A stretch of DNA of 64,000 nt from Methylobacterium sp. J-076 (GTDB taxonomy: Bacteria; Pseudomonadota; Alphaproteobacteria; Rhizobiales; Beijerinckiaceae), in NCBI RefSeq assembly GCF_022829405.1, contig NZ_JAKSXW010000118.1, positions 1 through 64,000 of the forward strand, given 5' to 3'. Of this stretch, positions 53,441 to 62,397 are shown piece by piece. The notes beneath the pieces were generated by a model. That model was not told the origin of the DNA, searched no databases, and saw only the letters and a program-made list of their open reading frames with translations. Positions within the stretch are counted from its first letter, which is position 1; each line of letters starts with the position of its first letter. A program made the position numbers and the translations under genes.

Positions 53441-53477
53441 CCCCCTCAGCGGGGCCACTCTCCCCCGCTGAGGGGGG
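53441..53477. terminator. Bidirectional hairpin between convergent genes
   Basis: A 14-bp stem CCCCCTCAGCGGGG / CCCCGCTGAGGGGG with an 8-base loop. It lies between the NAGPA and OYE genes and can end both transcripts. It may also be one of the common intergenic palindromes. Confidence 0.6.
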
Positions 53478-53498
53478 AGGGTGGCGGCTCGCGGGGGT

Positions 53499-54617
53499 CT
53501 AGCGCTGCCCGAAGGCCGTATCCTTGAACAGGTCCTTCAGGTGGTGGGGCTGGGAGCGCCAGTACTGCTTGGGCGCCCGGGCCTGCGCGCCGAGTTCCGC
53601 CGCCGCGTGCCAGGGCCAGCGGGGGTCGTAGAGCATCGCCCGCGCCAGGGAGATCGCGTCCGCCCGGCCCTCGGCCAGGATGTCCTCCGCCTGCCGGGGC
53701 TCGGTGATGAGCCCCACGGCGATGGTGGCCAGGCCCGTCTCGGCCTTGATCCGCTCGGCGAAGGGCACCTGGTAGCCCGGCCCGAGCTTGATCGCCTGCT
53801 TGGGCGAGACGCCCCCGGTGGAGACGTGGATCGCGGGGGAGCCCGCCCTCTTCAGGGCCTGGGCCAGCTCCACCGTCTCGCCGATGTCCCAGCCGTCCTC
53901 GACCCAGTCCGTCGCCGAGACGCGCAGCCAGACCGGAGCGCCCGCGGGCACCACTTCGCGCACCGCGTCATAGACTTCCAGCGGGAAGCGCATGCGGTTG
54001 GCGAGGCTGCCGCCATACGCGTCGGTGCGCTTGTTGGCGACGGGCGAGAGGAACTGGTGCAGCAGGTAGCCGTGGGCGCCGTGCAGCTCCACGGCCTCGA
54101 TCCCGAGGCGCACGGCGCGCTTGGCCGTGGCCACGAACTCCCCGCGCACCCGCTTCAGGTCGGCCGCGTCGAGGGCGTGCGGCGGCACCTCGCCCTCCCC
54201 ATGGGCCACCGCCGAGGGTGCCTCCGTGCGCCAGCCGTAGGGGTGCTCCGGCGGGATCTGCTTGCCCCCGGACCAGGGGGCGTCGCTCGATGCCTTGCGC
54301 CCGGCATGGGCGATCTGGATGCAGACCGGGACCGGCGCGTACACCCGCACCGCGTCGAGCACCCGGGCCAGCGCCCGCTCGCAGCCGTCGTTGTAGAGGC
54401 CGAGGTCCCAGGCGGTGATGCGCGCCTCCGGGGAGACGGCGGTGGCTTCGAGCGTCAGCAGCCCCGCCCCCGACATGGCGAGCTGGCCCAGATGCATCAT
54501 GTGCCAGTCGGTCGCCTCCCCGTCCCGGGCCGAGTACTGGCACATCGGCGCGATCAGGATGCGGTTCTCGAGGGTGAGGGAATCGAGCGTCAGGGTCTCG
54601 AACAGGCGTGCGGTCAT
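53499..54617 (-). CDS. OYE-family NADH:flavin oxidoreductase (YqjM type)
   Basis: A 372-residue FMN enzyme: NRILIAPMCQYSARDGEATDWH (with the Cys of YqjM/xenobiotic reductases), IQIAHAGRKASS, VELHGAHGYLLHQFLSPVANKRTDAYGG and AISLARAMLYDPRWP. It probably reduces enoates or nitro compounds. Compared with the gene at 1355 it has the classic catalytic pattern. Confidence 0.9.
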   Translation of the reverse strand: MTARLFETLTLDSLTLENRILIAPMCQYSARDGEATDWHMMHLGQLAMSGAGLLTLEATAVSPEARITAWDLGLYNDGCERALARVLDAVRVYAPVPVCIQIAHAGRKASSDAPWSGGKQIPPEHPYGWRTEAPSAVAHGEGEVPPHALDAADLKRVRGEFVATAKRAVRLGIEAVELHGAHGYLLHQFLSPVANKRTDAYGGSLANRMRFPLEVYDAVREVVPAGAPVWLRVSATDWVEDGWDIGETVELAQALKRAGSPAIHVSTGGVSPKQAIKLGPGYQVPFAERIKAETGLATIAVGLITEPRQAEDILAEGRADAISLARAMLYDPRWPWHAAAELGAQARAPKQYWRSQPHHLKDLFKDTAFGQR

Positions 54618-54817
54618 CGGGGGCCTCCGGGCATGGTCGCAATCTGGCGCAGGCCGGCCCCGGGTGCCAGGGCCGGGGGGCGCCGCGGTGCGGCAGAGCA
54701 GCCATGCCCGGCCGCGCCGGGAACTCGCCCCCCTGCGACCGGTTTTGGACCCTGTCGCCGCGATGCGGTGACCTTCGCGAGCCGCCAGAGGGGGCGAGGT
54801 CGCACAAGGTCCGGATC

Positions 54818-55261
54818 ATGAATCTCAAGATTGTCGCCGCCCCGTTCATCCTCGTCGCCGGCTGCGCGGCCTTCGCGGGTGCCTCCCAGGCCCAGCCCGC
54901 CGCCTTCGGCGGGCCCAAGATGCTAATTCACGGCAATTATTGCGGGCCGGGCAACAACGCCCCGCTTCCACCGGTCGATGCCCTCGACGCGGCTTGCGCC
55001 CGTCACGATGCCTGCACGCCCGAGGGCGGCCTGCCCTCCCGCGCCTGCAACCTGCGCCTGCTGCGGGAGGCGGAGGCCATCTCCCACGATCCCAGGGCGC
55101 CGGAGAAGGAGCGCTCCATGGCCGAGATGATCGCGATGGGCGCGTCGATGATGCCCACGAGCCCCCAGGGTGCGCCGACGGCCACCGGCTCGATCACCGC
55201 CGCGCCGGCGCGGGTCCCGGCCACCGTCCTGCGGGACGAGGGTGACGACGACGGGGAGTGA
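54818..55261 (+). CDS. Secreted phospholipase A2-like protein
   Basis: A 147-residue exported protein with a signal sequence (ASQAQP near residue 25; the internal GC at 15-16 could also be a weak lipobox). The middle has the PLA2 calcium loop and active site: GNYCGPG (39-45), then DALDAACARHDAC with C60, H63 and D64. The tail is acidic (RDEGDDDGE). It would cut phospholipids at sn-2 with calcium. No T3SS link is seen. Small bacterial PLA2s are uncommon. Confidence 0.75.
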   Translation: MNLKIVAAPFILVAGCAAFAGASQAQPAAFGGPKMLIHGNYCGPGNNAPLPPVDALDAACARHDACTPEGGLPSRACNLRLLREAEAISHDPRAPEKERSMAEMIAMGASMMPTSPQGAPTATGSITAAPARVPATVLRDEGDDDGE

Positions 55262-55264
55262 GGC

Positions 55265-57181
55265 TCACGCCGGGCCGATCCCCCGGTCCTTGAGGCTGTC
55301 GCCGATCTCCTCGAGGACCGACGCATCGTCGATGGTGGCCGGCATCGTCCACGGCTCGTCGTCGGCGATGCGCTTCATCGTGGCCCGCAGGATCTTGCCC
55401 GAGCGGGTCTTGGGCAGGCGCGGCACGGTGAGCGCCAGCTTGAAGGCGGCCACCGGGCCGATCTCGTCCCGGACCTTGGCGACGAGCTCGCGCTCGATCT
55501 CCGCCGGGTCCCGGTCGACCCGGGCCTTCAGCACCACGAAGCCGCAGGGCACCTCCCCCTTCAGCGCGTCGCGGATGCCGATCACCGCGCACTCGGCCAC
55601 GTCGGGGTGGGAGGCCAGCACCGCCTCCATGCCCCCGGTGGAGAGCCGGTGCCCGGCGACGTTGATGATGTCGTCCGTGCGCCCGAGGACGGTGATGTAG
55701 CCGTCCGCATCGATGATCCCGGCATCCGAGGTGTCGTAGTAGCCGGGGAAGGTGGAGAGGTAGCTCTCCCGCATCCGCTGATCGGAGCCCCACAGGGTCG
55801 GCAGGCAGCCGGGCGGCAGGGGCAGGCGGATGGCGATGGTGCCCATGGTCCCCGCCGGCACCTCCCTGCCGCCCTCGTCGAGGACGCGGACGTCGTAGCC
55901 CGGCATCGGCACGCAGGTGCTGCCGCGCTTCACCGGCAGGAGGCCGAGGCCGATCGGGTTGCCGGCGATCGGCCAGCCGGTCTCCGTCTGCCACCAATGG
56001 TCGATGACCGGCCGGTCCAGCACCCGCTCGGCCCAGGCGACGGAATCGGGGTCCGCCCGCTCGCCCGCCAGGAACAGGGAGCGGAACGACGACAGGTCGT
56101 GGCCGGCGACGAGGTCCCCCTGCGGATCCTCCTTCTTGATCGCCCGCAGGGCGGTCGGCGCCGTGAACAGGCACACGACCTTGTGCTCGGCCAGCACCCG
56201 CCAGAACGCCCCGGCGTCGGGCGTGCCCACCGGCTTGCCCTCGTAGAGCACGCTGGTGCACCCGTGCAGCAGCGGCGCGTAGACGATGTAGCAGTGCCCG
56301 ACGACCCAGCCGATGTCGGAGGCGCAGAAATAGGTCTCGCCGGGGGCGACGCCGTAGAGGTTCGGCATCGACCACGCCAGAGCCACGAGGTAGCCGCCGG
56401 TATCGCGCACCACGCCCTTCGGCTTGCCCGTCGTGCCCGACGTGTAGAGGACGTAGAGCGGGTCGGTGGCGGCCATGCTCACGCAATCGGCCGTGGCGCC
56501 TCGCGCCTTCGCGGCGGCGACGGCCTGCGCCCAGTCGTGGTCCCGCGCCGGGTCCATCGCCGCCGTGCCCTGCGGGCGCTGCAGGATCAGGCAGGCGTCG
56601 GGCTTGTGCGGCGAGGCGGCGATGGCCGCGTCCAGCAGCGGCTTGTAGGCCACCACCCGGTTCGGCTCGATGCCGCAGGAGGCGGCGAGCACCACCTTCG
56701 GCTCCGCATCCTCGATGCGCTTGGCGAGTTCGTTCGCCGCGAAGCCGCCGAACACCACCGAGTGGACCGCCCCGAGCCGGGCGCAGGCGAGCATCCCGAA
56801 CAGGGCTTCGGGCACCATCGGCATGTACAGCACCACCCGGTCGCCCTTGCCGACGCCGAACTCCGCGAGCACCGCGGCGAGGGTGGACACCTCGTCCCGC
56901 AACTCCCCGTAGGTGATGGTCCGCTTGGTGCCGGTGATGGGCGAATCGTGGATGATCGCCGCCTGGTCCCGGCGGGACCCCTCCGCATGCCGGTCGACGG
57001 CGTTGTAGCAGGCGTTGAGCCGGGCATCCGGGAACCAGCGGCCGTAGGGGCCGGACGAGGGATCGAAGGCGCGCTCCGGGGCGCGGTCCCAGGCGAGGGC
57101 CTCCGCCGCCGCGAGCCAGAACGCGTCCGGGTCGCGCATGGCGGCCGCATGGGTGTCGGCGTAGCGGCTGGGGCTCGTCAT
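55265..57181 (-). CDS. prpE: Propionyl-CoA synthetase (PrpE/AcsA type)
   Basis: A 638-residue adenylate-forming enzyme. It starts with the short ACAS N-terminal domain (AFWLAAAEALAWDRAPERAFD) and has YTSGTTGKPKGVVRDTGGY, DHWWQTETGWPI and the C-terminal PKTRSGKILRATMK with the catalytic lysine. FDPSSGPYGRWFPDARLNACYNAVDRH is the PrpE pattern. It activates propionate (perhaps also acrylate or acetate) to feed the methylmalonyl/ethylmalonyl-CoA routes. It converges with the PLA2-like gene with only three bases between. Confidence 0.88.
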   Translation of the reverse strand: MTSPSRYADTHAAAMRDPDAFWLAAAEALAWDRAPERAFDPSSGPYGRWFPDARLNACYNAVDRHAEGSRRDQAAIIHDSPITGTKRTITYGELRDEVSTLAAVLAEFGVGKGDRVVLYMPMVPEALFGMLACARLGAVHSVVFGGFAANELAKRIEDAEPKVVLAASCGIEPNRVVAYKPLLDAAIAASPHKPDACLILQRPQGTAAMDPARDHDWAQAVAAAKARGATADCVSMAATDPLYVLYTSGTTGKPKGVVRDTGGYLVALAWSMPNLYGVAPGETYFCASDIGWVVGHCYIVYAPLLHGCTSVLYEGKPVGTPDAGAFWRVLAEHKVVCLFTAPTALRAIKKEDPQGDLVAGHDLSSFRSLFLAGERADPDSVAWAERVLDRPVIDHWWQTETGWPIAGNPIGLGLLPVKRGSTCVPMPGYDVRVLDEGGREVPAGTMGTIAIRLPLPPGCLPTLWGSDQRMRESYLSTFPGYYDTSDAGIIDADGYITVLGRTDDIINVAGHRLSTGGMEAVLASHPDVAECAVIGIRDALKGEVPCGFVVLKARVDRDPAEIERELVAKVRDEIGPVAAFKLALTVPRLPKTRSGKILRATMKRIADDEPWTMPATIDDASVLEEIGDSLKDRGIGPA

Positions 57182-57407
57182 CGAATCGGCGTGTCCTCGC
57201 GGGCCGCTCTCCGGCGGTTGCGGCAGACTAGCCGATTTCCCAAAGAGGGCGAGGGCGCTTCTCCCCACGGCCCGCCGTCATCGGGCGCGCAGCGAGGCGA
57301 CCCCCGGAGCCGCCATGGTCTGAGCCGGCCCGCCCCCCCAGGATCGCGTCGCTGCCCCCGCAACGCCGGATGGGATCGGACGATTGCCGAGGGCCGGCGA
57401 CCGGCCA

Positions 57408-57442
57408 CGAAAAACCGCGCCGTCCGGTGGGGCGGCGCGGTC
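57408..57442 (-). terminator. Terminator after the leftward DUF465 gene
   Basis: On the minus strand ACCGCGCCG, loop, CGGCGCGGT then TTTTTCG. It starts 24 bases past the stop codon. Confidence 0.88.
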
Positions 57443-57465
57443 TGTCGTCGTCTGGGGAGAGGGTG

Positions 57466-57645
57466 TCAGTGCAACGTGTTGTTGGCTTGCAGCCGGTTCA
57501 TCTCATCCTTGAGGTGAAGCTTTCGCCGCTTGAGTTCCGCAATTTGCTGGTCGCTCGCCGAGGGCCTGTGGATGGCCTCCTGAATCTCACGCTCGAGGGC
57601 TTCGTGCTTGCGGGCGAGTTGGCTCAGATGCGTCTGCAGCGACAT
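57466..57645 (-). CDS. DUF465 (YdcH-like) small coiled-coil protein
   Basis: A 59-residue protein: MSLQTHLSQLARKHEALE, then a helix ending LKRRKLHLKDEMNRLQ. This is the YdcH/DUF465 pattern, common as short cytoplasmic proteins in alphaproteobacteria with unknown function. GGAGATTCGCC lies before the ATG. It is divergent from another DUF465 gene. Confidence 0.85.
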   Translation of the reverse strand: MSLQTHLSQLARKHEALEREIQEAIHRPSASDQQIAELKRRKLHLKDEMNRLQANNTLH

Positions 57646-57818
57646 GAGGCGAATCTCCTGTCATTGTTCTGACACGGACAGACTGACACAGGTTCGCGGA
57701 CCTGTCGAAGCGTTTTCGCTGGGCAACCTTTCTCAAGGGTTGGGACCGGCGCTTGCTCCTCGCCGAGGCGTGACGCATGCTTCTGACCTTCGAAGGGTCT
57801 TCGGTGTCCCAGGGTGCG

Positions 57819-58037
57819 ATGGCGGCTGAGTCGGGTGAAAACGGTCAGGCCGATCTCGAAGGCGAGTTGGCCCGCCTCCGCGAGGAGCATCGCGACCTCG
57901 ACGGGGCCATCGGGGCGCTGGAACGCAGCGTCGCCGGGGACCAGCTGCAGATCCAGCGGCTGAAGAAGCGCAAGCTGACCCTGCGCGACCGCATCCACCA
58001 TATCGAGGACGAGCTGACGCCGGACATCATCGCCTGA
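57819..58037 (+). CDS. DUF465 (YdcH-like) protein
   Basis: A 72-residue protein whose helix [19 protein letters not shown] is the family mark. Similar in layout to the leftward neighbour, so the two may be old duplicates. ATG 57819 fits the family; ATG 57777 would add 14 residues. Confidence 0.82.
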   Translation: MAAESGENGQADLEGELARLREEHRDLDGAIGALERSVAGDQLQIQRLKKRKLTLRDRIHHIEDELTPDIIA

Positions 58038-58114
58038 GCGGCGTGGTTCGGCGCAATCCCGCCTTGCGGCCCGCGTCCCGCGCGGTTAAGCGCCCTCTTT
58101 TGCCGGAACCAAGC

Positions 58115-58609
58115 ATGTCGGCGCCACCCGTCGCGATCATCATGGGCAGCCAGTCCGACTGGGTGACCATGCGCAATGCCGCCGAGACGCTGGATGCGCT
58201 CGGGATTGCTTACGATGCCCGCATCGTCTCGGCCCACCGCACGCCGGACCGGCTCGTGGCCTTCGCCAAGGGCGCGCGGGGGGCGGGGTTCAAGGTGGTG
58301 ATCGCCGGGGCGGGGGGCGCGGCCCACCTGCCGGGCATGGCCGCGGCGATGACCAGCCTGCCGGTCTTCGGCGTGCCCGTCGAATCGAAGGCCCTGTCGG
58401 GGCAGGACAGCCTGCTCTCCATCGTGCAGATGCCGGCCGGCGTGCCGGTGGGCACCCTGGCCATCGGCCGGGCCGGCGCCGTCAACGCCGCCCTCCTCGC
58501 CGCGGCGGTGCTGGCCCTGTCCGACGAGGCCCTGGCGGGCCGCCTCGACGCATGGCGCGCCGCCCAGAGCGCCGCGGTGGCCGAACGGCCGGAGAACCAG
58601 GCCCCGTGA
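58115..58609 (+). CDS. purE: N5-carboxyaminoimidazole ribonucleotide mutase
   Basis: A 164-residue class I PurE, converting N5-CAIR to CAIR in purine synthesis. Motifs: [22 protein letters not shown] and [26 protein letters not shown]. It overlaps purK by four bases, so PurK and PurE are made together. Confidence 0.97.
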   Translation: MSAPPVAIIMGSQSDWVTMRNAAETLDALGIAYDARIVSAHRTPDRLVAFAKGARGAGFKVVIAGAGGAAHLPGMAAAMTSLPVFGVPVESKALSGQDSLLSIVQMPAGVPVGTLAIGRAGAVNAALLAAAVLALSDEALAGRLDAWRAAQSAAVAERPENQAP

Positions 58610-59700
58610 CGCACCCAAGGATCGCCCCCGGCTCGGTGCTCGGGATCGTCGGCGGCGGACAGCTCGGCCGCATGATCGCCCTGGCCGCCGCGAATCACGG
58701 ACTCAAGGTCCACGTCTACGCCCCCGATGCCGACAGCCCGGCCTTCGACGTGGCCGCCCGCACCACCTGCGCCGCCTACGACGACGAGGCGGCGCTCGCC
58801 GCCTTCGCGGCCGCCGTCGATGTCGTGACCTACGAGTTCGAGAACATCCCCCGGGCCACCGCCGAGGTGCTGGCCCGGCACGCCCCCCTGCACCCGAACG
58901 CCGACGCCCTGGCCACCACCCAGGACCGGCTCTCGGAGAAGGCGTTCATCAACGGGCTCGGCATCCCCACCGCCCCGTTCCAGCCGGTGGACACCCCCGA
59001 CGACCTCGCCCGCGCCCTGGACGCCATCGGCCTGCCGGCGGTGCTGAAGACCCGCCGGTTCGGCTACGACGGCAAGGGCCAGCGCATCATCCGCGAGCCC
59101 GGCGAGGGGGACCGCAACGCGATCTTCGCCGAGTTCGGCGGCGCGCCGCTGATCCTCGAGGGCTTCGTGCCCTTCGAGCGGGAGGTCTCGGTGGTGGCCG
59201 CCCGGGCTGCGGACGGCAGCTTCGCCGCCTTCGACCTGTGCGAGAACGAGCACCGGAATCACATCCTCGCCTTCACCCGCGTGCCCGCGCAGGGCGTGTC
59301 GCCGGAGACGGCGCAGGAGGCCATCCGCATCGCCCGCAGCATCGCCGACGCCCTCGACTACGTGGGCGTGCTGGCGGTGGAGATGTTCCTGGTGCGCGAG
59401 GGCGGCGAGCGGCTGGTCGTCAACGAGATCGCCCCGCGGGTGCACAATTCGGGGCACTGGACCATCGAGGGCGCCCTCACCTCGCAGTTCGAACAGCATG
59501 TCCGCGCCGTCTGCGGCTGGCCGCTGGGAAGCCCGGCCCGGGTCGGCGGCCTGCCCTGCGAGATGGAGAACCTGATCGGCGATCAGGTGGAGGCCTGGCG
59601 GGCGATCCTGGGCGAGCCCGGCGCCCACCTGCACCTCTACGGCAAGGGCGAGGCCCGCCCCGGCCGCAAGATGGGCCACGTCACCCGGCTCAAGGGCTGA
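58606..59700 (+). CDS. purK: 5-(carboxyamino)imidazole ribonucleotide synthase
   Basis: A 364-residue ATP-grasp enzyme that makes N5-CAIR from AIR, ATP and bicarbonate. N-terminal [25 protein letters not shown] and [17 protein letters not shown] are typical. The GTG start overlaps the purE stop (GTGA). Confidence 0.96.
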   Translation: MTHPRIAPGSVLGIVGGGQLGRMIALAAANHGLKVHVYAPDADSPAFDVAARTTCAAYDDEAALAAFAAAVDVVTYEFENIPRATAEVLARHAPLHPNADALATTQDRLSEKAFINGLGIPTAPFQPVDTPDDLARALDAIGLPAVLKTRRFGYDGKGQRIIREPGEGDRNAIFAEFGGAPLILEGFVPFEREVSVVAARAADGSFAAFDLCENEHRNHILAFTRVPAQGVSPETAQEAIRIARSIADALDYVGVLAVEMFLVREGGERLVVNEIAPRVHNSGHWTIEGALTSQFEQHVRAVCGWPLGSPARVGGLPCEMENLIGDQVEAWRAILGEPGAHLHLYGKGEARPGRKMGHVTRLKG

Positions 59701-59992
59701 GCCGTCCGGGGGGGGGGGCGACCGCGGCCCCGGCGCCACACCGGACGGGCGTCGGGCCCCGCGCATCGCGTGATTTCGCCCCCCGGCGCCGGGGGCCATA
59801 CCTTCGCCACATCCCGCCGCTTCCACCGCTCCCATGATCCCCGGATGAGGTGGCGCCGGCCTTAAGCCGGTCTTCACCCTGTTGCGCGATGCGTATCCCG
59901 ATTCCCCGGGCCGCCGCGCGACCGTCCGGGATGGACGAGACGATGGGGCGGGGCGCCGTGCAGAGGCCGGCGGCTCCGGGGAGTATGGGGCG

Positions 59993-60865
59993 ATGACGCA
60001 ACGCAACGGGCTCGTTTCGAAGGCCGCGCTGGTCGGCGCGGCGGCGGTCGCGGCTGCGGCGCTGGCCGGCTGCGAGACCGTCGGCAGCGCCGCGGGCGCG
60101 CGCCAATACGCGGTGCTGGAGACGGACACGACGGGGGCGACCACGAGCAACATCGCCTCCCTCTCCGAGGTGATCCAGCGCAACCCGTCGGACGCCGCCG
60201 CCTACACGACCCGCGGCGCCGCCTATGCCCGCGCCGGCCAGTTCAACGAGGCGATCGGCGACTTCACGAAGGCGATCCAGCTCGATCCGAATTCGGCCTC
60301 GGCCTACAACAACCGGGCGCTCGCCCTGCGCCAGACCGGCCGCAACGACGCCGCCGTGCAGGACTTCACGAAGGCGATCAGCGCCGACCCGAATTACGGC
60401 CCGGCCTATATCGGCCGCGCCAACGTCGAGCGCGCCCAGGGCAACCTCGACGGCGCCCTCAGCGACCTGAACGTCGCGATCCGCCTCAGCCCGGAATCGG
60501 CCGAGGCGTACCATGCCCGCGGCCTCGTCAAGCAGAAGCAGGGGCTCGACAGCCAGGCCATCGCCGACTTCGACGCCGCCATCGACCGCAACCCCTTCGT
60601 CTCGGCCCCCTACGCCGCCCGCGGCCAGAGCCTGATCGCCACGAACCAGTATCCGAAGGCCATCGAGGACTACAACGCGGCCCTCAACGTGAACAACAAG
60701 GACGCCACGTCCTGGGCCTACCGCGGCCTCGCCTACGAGAAGTCGGGCCAGCGCAAGGAGGCGCTGGACAACTACCAGCGCGCCGCCACCATCGACCCGA
60801 GCAACGCGGTGGCCAAGTCCGGCCTGTCGCGGGTGCAGGGCGGGGTCGGGTCGCTGTTCAACTGA
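59993..60865 (+). CDS. TPR-repeat lipoprotein
   Basis: A 290-residue lipoprotein with lipobox AALAGC (Cys about 27) and six or seven TPR units, e.g. YTTRGAAYARAGQFNEAIGDFTKAIQLDPNSA and AYNNRALALRQTGRNDAAVQDFTKAISADPNYG. It likely sits in the periplasm as an interaction scaffold. Related TPR lipoproteins are NlpI-like. Monocistronic. Confidence 0.88.
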   Translation: MTQRNGLVSKAALVGAAAVAAAALAGCETVGSAAGARQYAVLETDTTGATTSNIASLSEVIQRNPSDAAAYTTRGAAYARAGQFNEAIGDFTKAIQLDPNSASAYNNRALALRQTGRNDAAVQDFTKAISADPNYGPAYIGRANVERAQGNLDGALSDLNVAIRLSPESAEAYHARGLVKQKQGLDSQAIADFDAAIDRNPFVSAPYAARGQSLIATNQYPKAIEDYNAALNVNNKDATSWAYRGLAYEKSGQRKEALDNYQRAATIDPSNAVAKSGLSRVQGGVGSLFN

Positions 60866-60880
60866 GCGTGCGACCGCTGC

Positions 60881-60973
60881 CGTCATTGCGAGCGTCGCGC
60901 AGCGATCCAGCCGGCGCCGCCTTCTCCGGAGAGGGCGCGCCCCGAATCGCTTCGGCTTCGCCTCGCAATGACG
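60881..60973. repeat. Dispersed palindromic repeat (CATTGCGAG type)
   Basis: Ends are inverted copies: CGTCATTGCGAGCG and CGCCTCGCAATGACGG. Such 90-100-bp elements are scattered through many alphaproteobacterial genomes (from memory). It lies between the TPR gene and the acyl-CoA dehydrogenase gene, which converge on it. Confidence 0.75.
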
Positions 60974-60998
60974 GGTGTGGTGGGGGGATGACGGCGGC

Positions 60999-62153
60999 CT
61001 AAGCCGCCAGCAGGCCGTCCTCCGCGTCGGTGAGGGTCCGCAGGTGGTGCGGCGTGTCGCCGAGCTGGGTCGCGATCATCGCCAGCCGCTTGAAGTGGTG
61101 GGCACCGAGGTATTCCATCGTCATGCCGATTCCGCCGTGGAGCTGCACCGCCTCCTGGCCGAGGGCGCGGCAGGCGGTGTTGATGCGCACCTTCACCGCC
61201 GCCAGGGCCCCGGCGCGGGCGGCGGCATCCTCCGAATCCACCATCATCGCCGCGTAGAGCGCCATCGAGCGGGCCTGTTCCAGCTCGATCAGCATGTCCA
61301 CCGCCCGGTGCTGGAGCGCCTGGAACGCGCCGATCGCCGTGCCGAACTGCGTGCGGGTCTTCAGGTAATCGACGGTGAGCCGGTGCAGGGTCTCCATCGA
61401 GCCCACCGCCTCGGCGGCGAGCGCCGCGATGCCGTGCTCGATCACCCGTTCGAGGAGGGGCAGCCCGCCCTCCGGATCGCCCAGAGCCGCGTCGGCCGGC
61501 AGCGCCACGTCCGAGAAGGTCACCTCCGCCGCCCGGCCGCCATCCTGGGTCGGATAGGGCGAGAGGCTCACCCCCGGCGCGTCGGCGGGGACGAGGAACA
61601 GGCCGATCCCCCCGCGGTCCCGGCGCTCGCCGGAGACCCGGGCCGAGACCACGATCAGCCCGGCCGAGTCGGCGTTCGGCACGATGGACTTGGCCCCGTT
61701 GAGCACGAAGCCGTCGCCGTCACGCCGGGCGGTGGTCGCCACGTCGAACAGGTCGTAGCGCGATTGCCGCTCGGTATGGGCCAGGGTGAGGCGCAGTGCG
61801 CCCTCGATCAGGCCGGGGGCGAGGCGGGCCAGCTGCTCCGGGCTCCCCCCAAGGCGCAGGGCCGTGGCGCCGAGCACCAGGGTCGGGAACAGGGGCTCGA
61901 CCACGAGGTGGCGGCCCACCGCCTCCATCACCAGCATGGTCTCGACCGGACCGCCGCCGAAGCCGCCGGCCTCCTCCGGGAAGGGCAGGCCGAAGATGCC
62001 GAGGTCGGCGAACGTCTGCCAGTTCGCGTCGGGGAAGCCGAGCGGCGCCTTGGCATGGGCCTGCCGGGCTTCCAGCGAGGGATAAAGCCCGGCGCAGAGC
62101 CGCTCGACGCTGTCGCGCAGGAGCGTCTGGTCCTCGTTCAGGTCGAAATCCAT
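60999..62153 (-). CDS. Acyl-CoA dehydrogenase family protein (smaller partner)
   Basis: A 384-residue FAD enzyme: MDFDLNEDQTLLRDSVERL at the start, LGIFGLPFPEEAGGFGG, TRTQFGTAIGAFQALQHRAVDMLIELEQARS and AVQLHGGIGMTMEYLGAHHFKRL. It is one of two neighbouring acyl-CoA dehydrogenase genes; such unlike pairs often form heteromers in fatty acid, steroid or branched acid breakdown. A typical catalytic Glu is not certain here. Confidence 0.88.
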   Translation of the reverse strand: MDFDLNEDQTLLRDSVERLCAGLYPSLEARQAHAKAPLGFPDANWQTFADLGIFGLPFPEEAGGFGGGPVETMLVMEAVGRHLVVEPLFPTLVLGATALRLGGSPEQLARLAPGLIEGALRLTLAHTERQSRYDLFDVATTARRDGDGFVLNGAKSIVPNADSAGLIVVSARVSGERRDRGGIGLFLVPADAPGVSLSPYPTQDGGRAAEVTFSDVALPADAALGDPEGGLPLLERVIEHGIAALAAEAVGSMETLHRLTVDYLKTRTQFGTAIGAFQALQHRAVDMLIELEQARSMALYAAMMVDSEDAAARAGALAAVKVRINTACRALGQEAVQLHGGIGMTMEYLGAHHFKRLAMIATQLGDTPHHLRTLTDAEDGLLAA

Positions 62154-62235
62154 GGTTGCTCTCCTGTGTCGTTCCCTCCCCCGCAGAGGGTACGTTTGCG
62201 GGATCCGAGCGCTGACCGCCTGTCCCACCCCTCCC

Positions 62236-62345
62236 CTTCGTCCTGAGGTGCGGCGAAGCCGCCTCGAAGGAGCCTTCCAGACGTCCCTGCGATCCCTGGA
62301 GCCCTCCTTCGAGGCCCGCTGACGCGGGCACCTCAGGATGAGGAA
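62236..62345. repeat. Dispersed palindromic repeat (CCTGAGG/CCTCAGG type)
   Basis: CTTCGTCCTGAGGTGC is mirrored by GCACCTCAGGATGAGG, and TCGAAGGAGCC by CCTCCTTCGA inside. The pattern is common in Rhizobiales intergenic DNA (from memory). It lies between the two acyl-CoA dehydrogenase genes. Confidence 0.75.
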
Positions 62346-62397
62346 GAGGGTGGGAATGGTCCTTCAATGATCCCCGTCGAGGGCGGGTGGGTCACGG

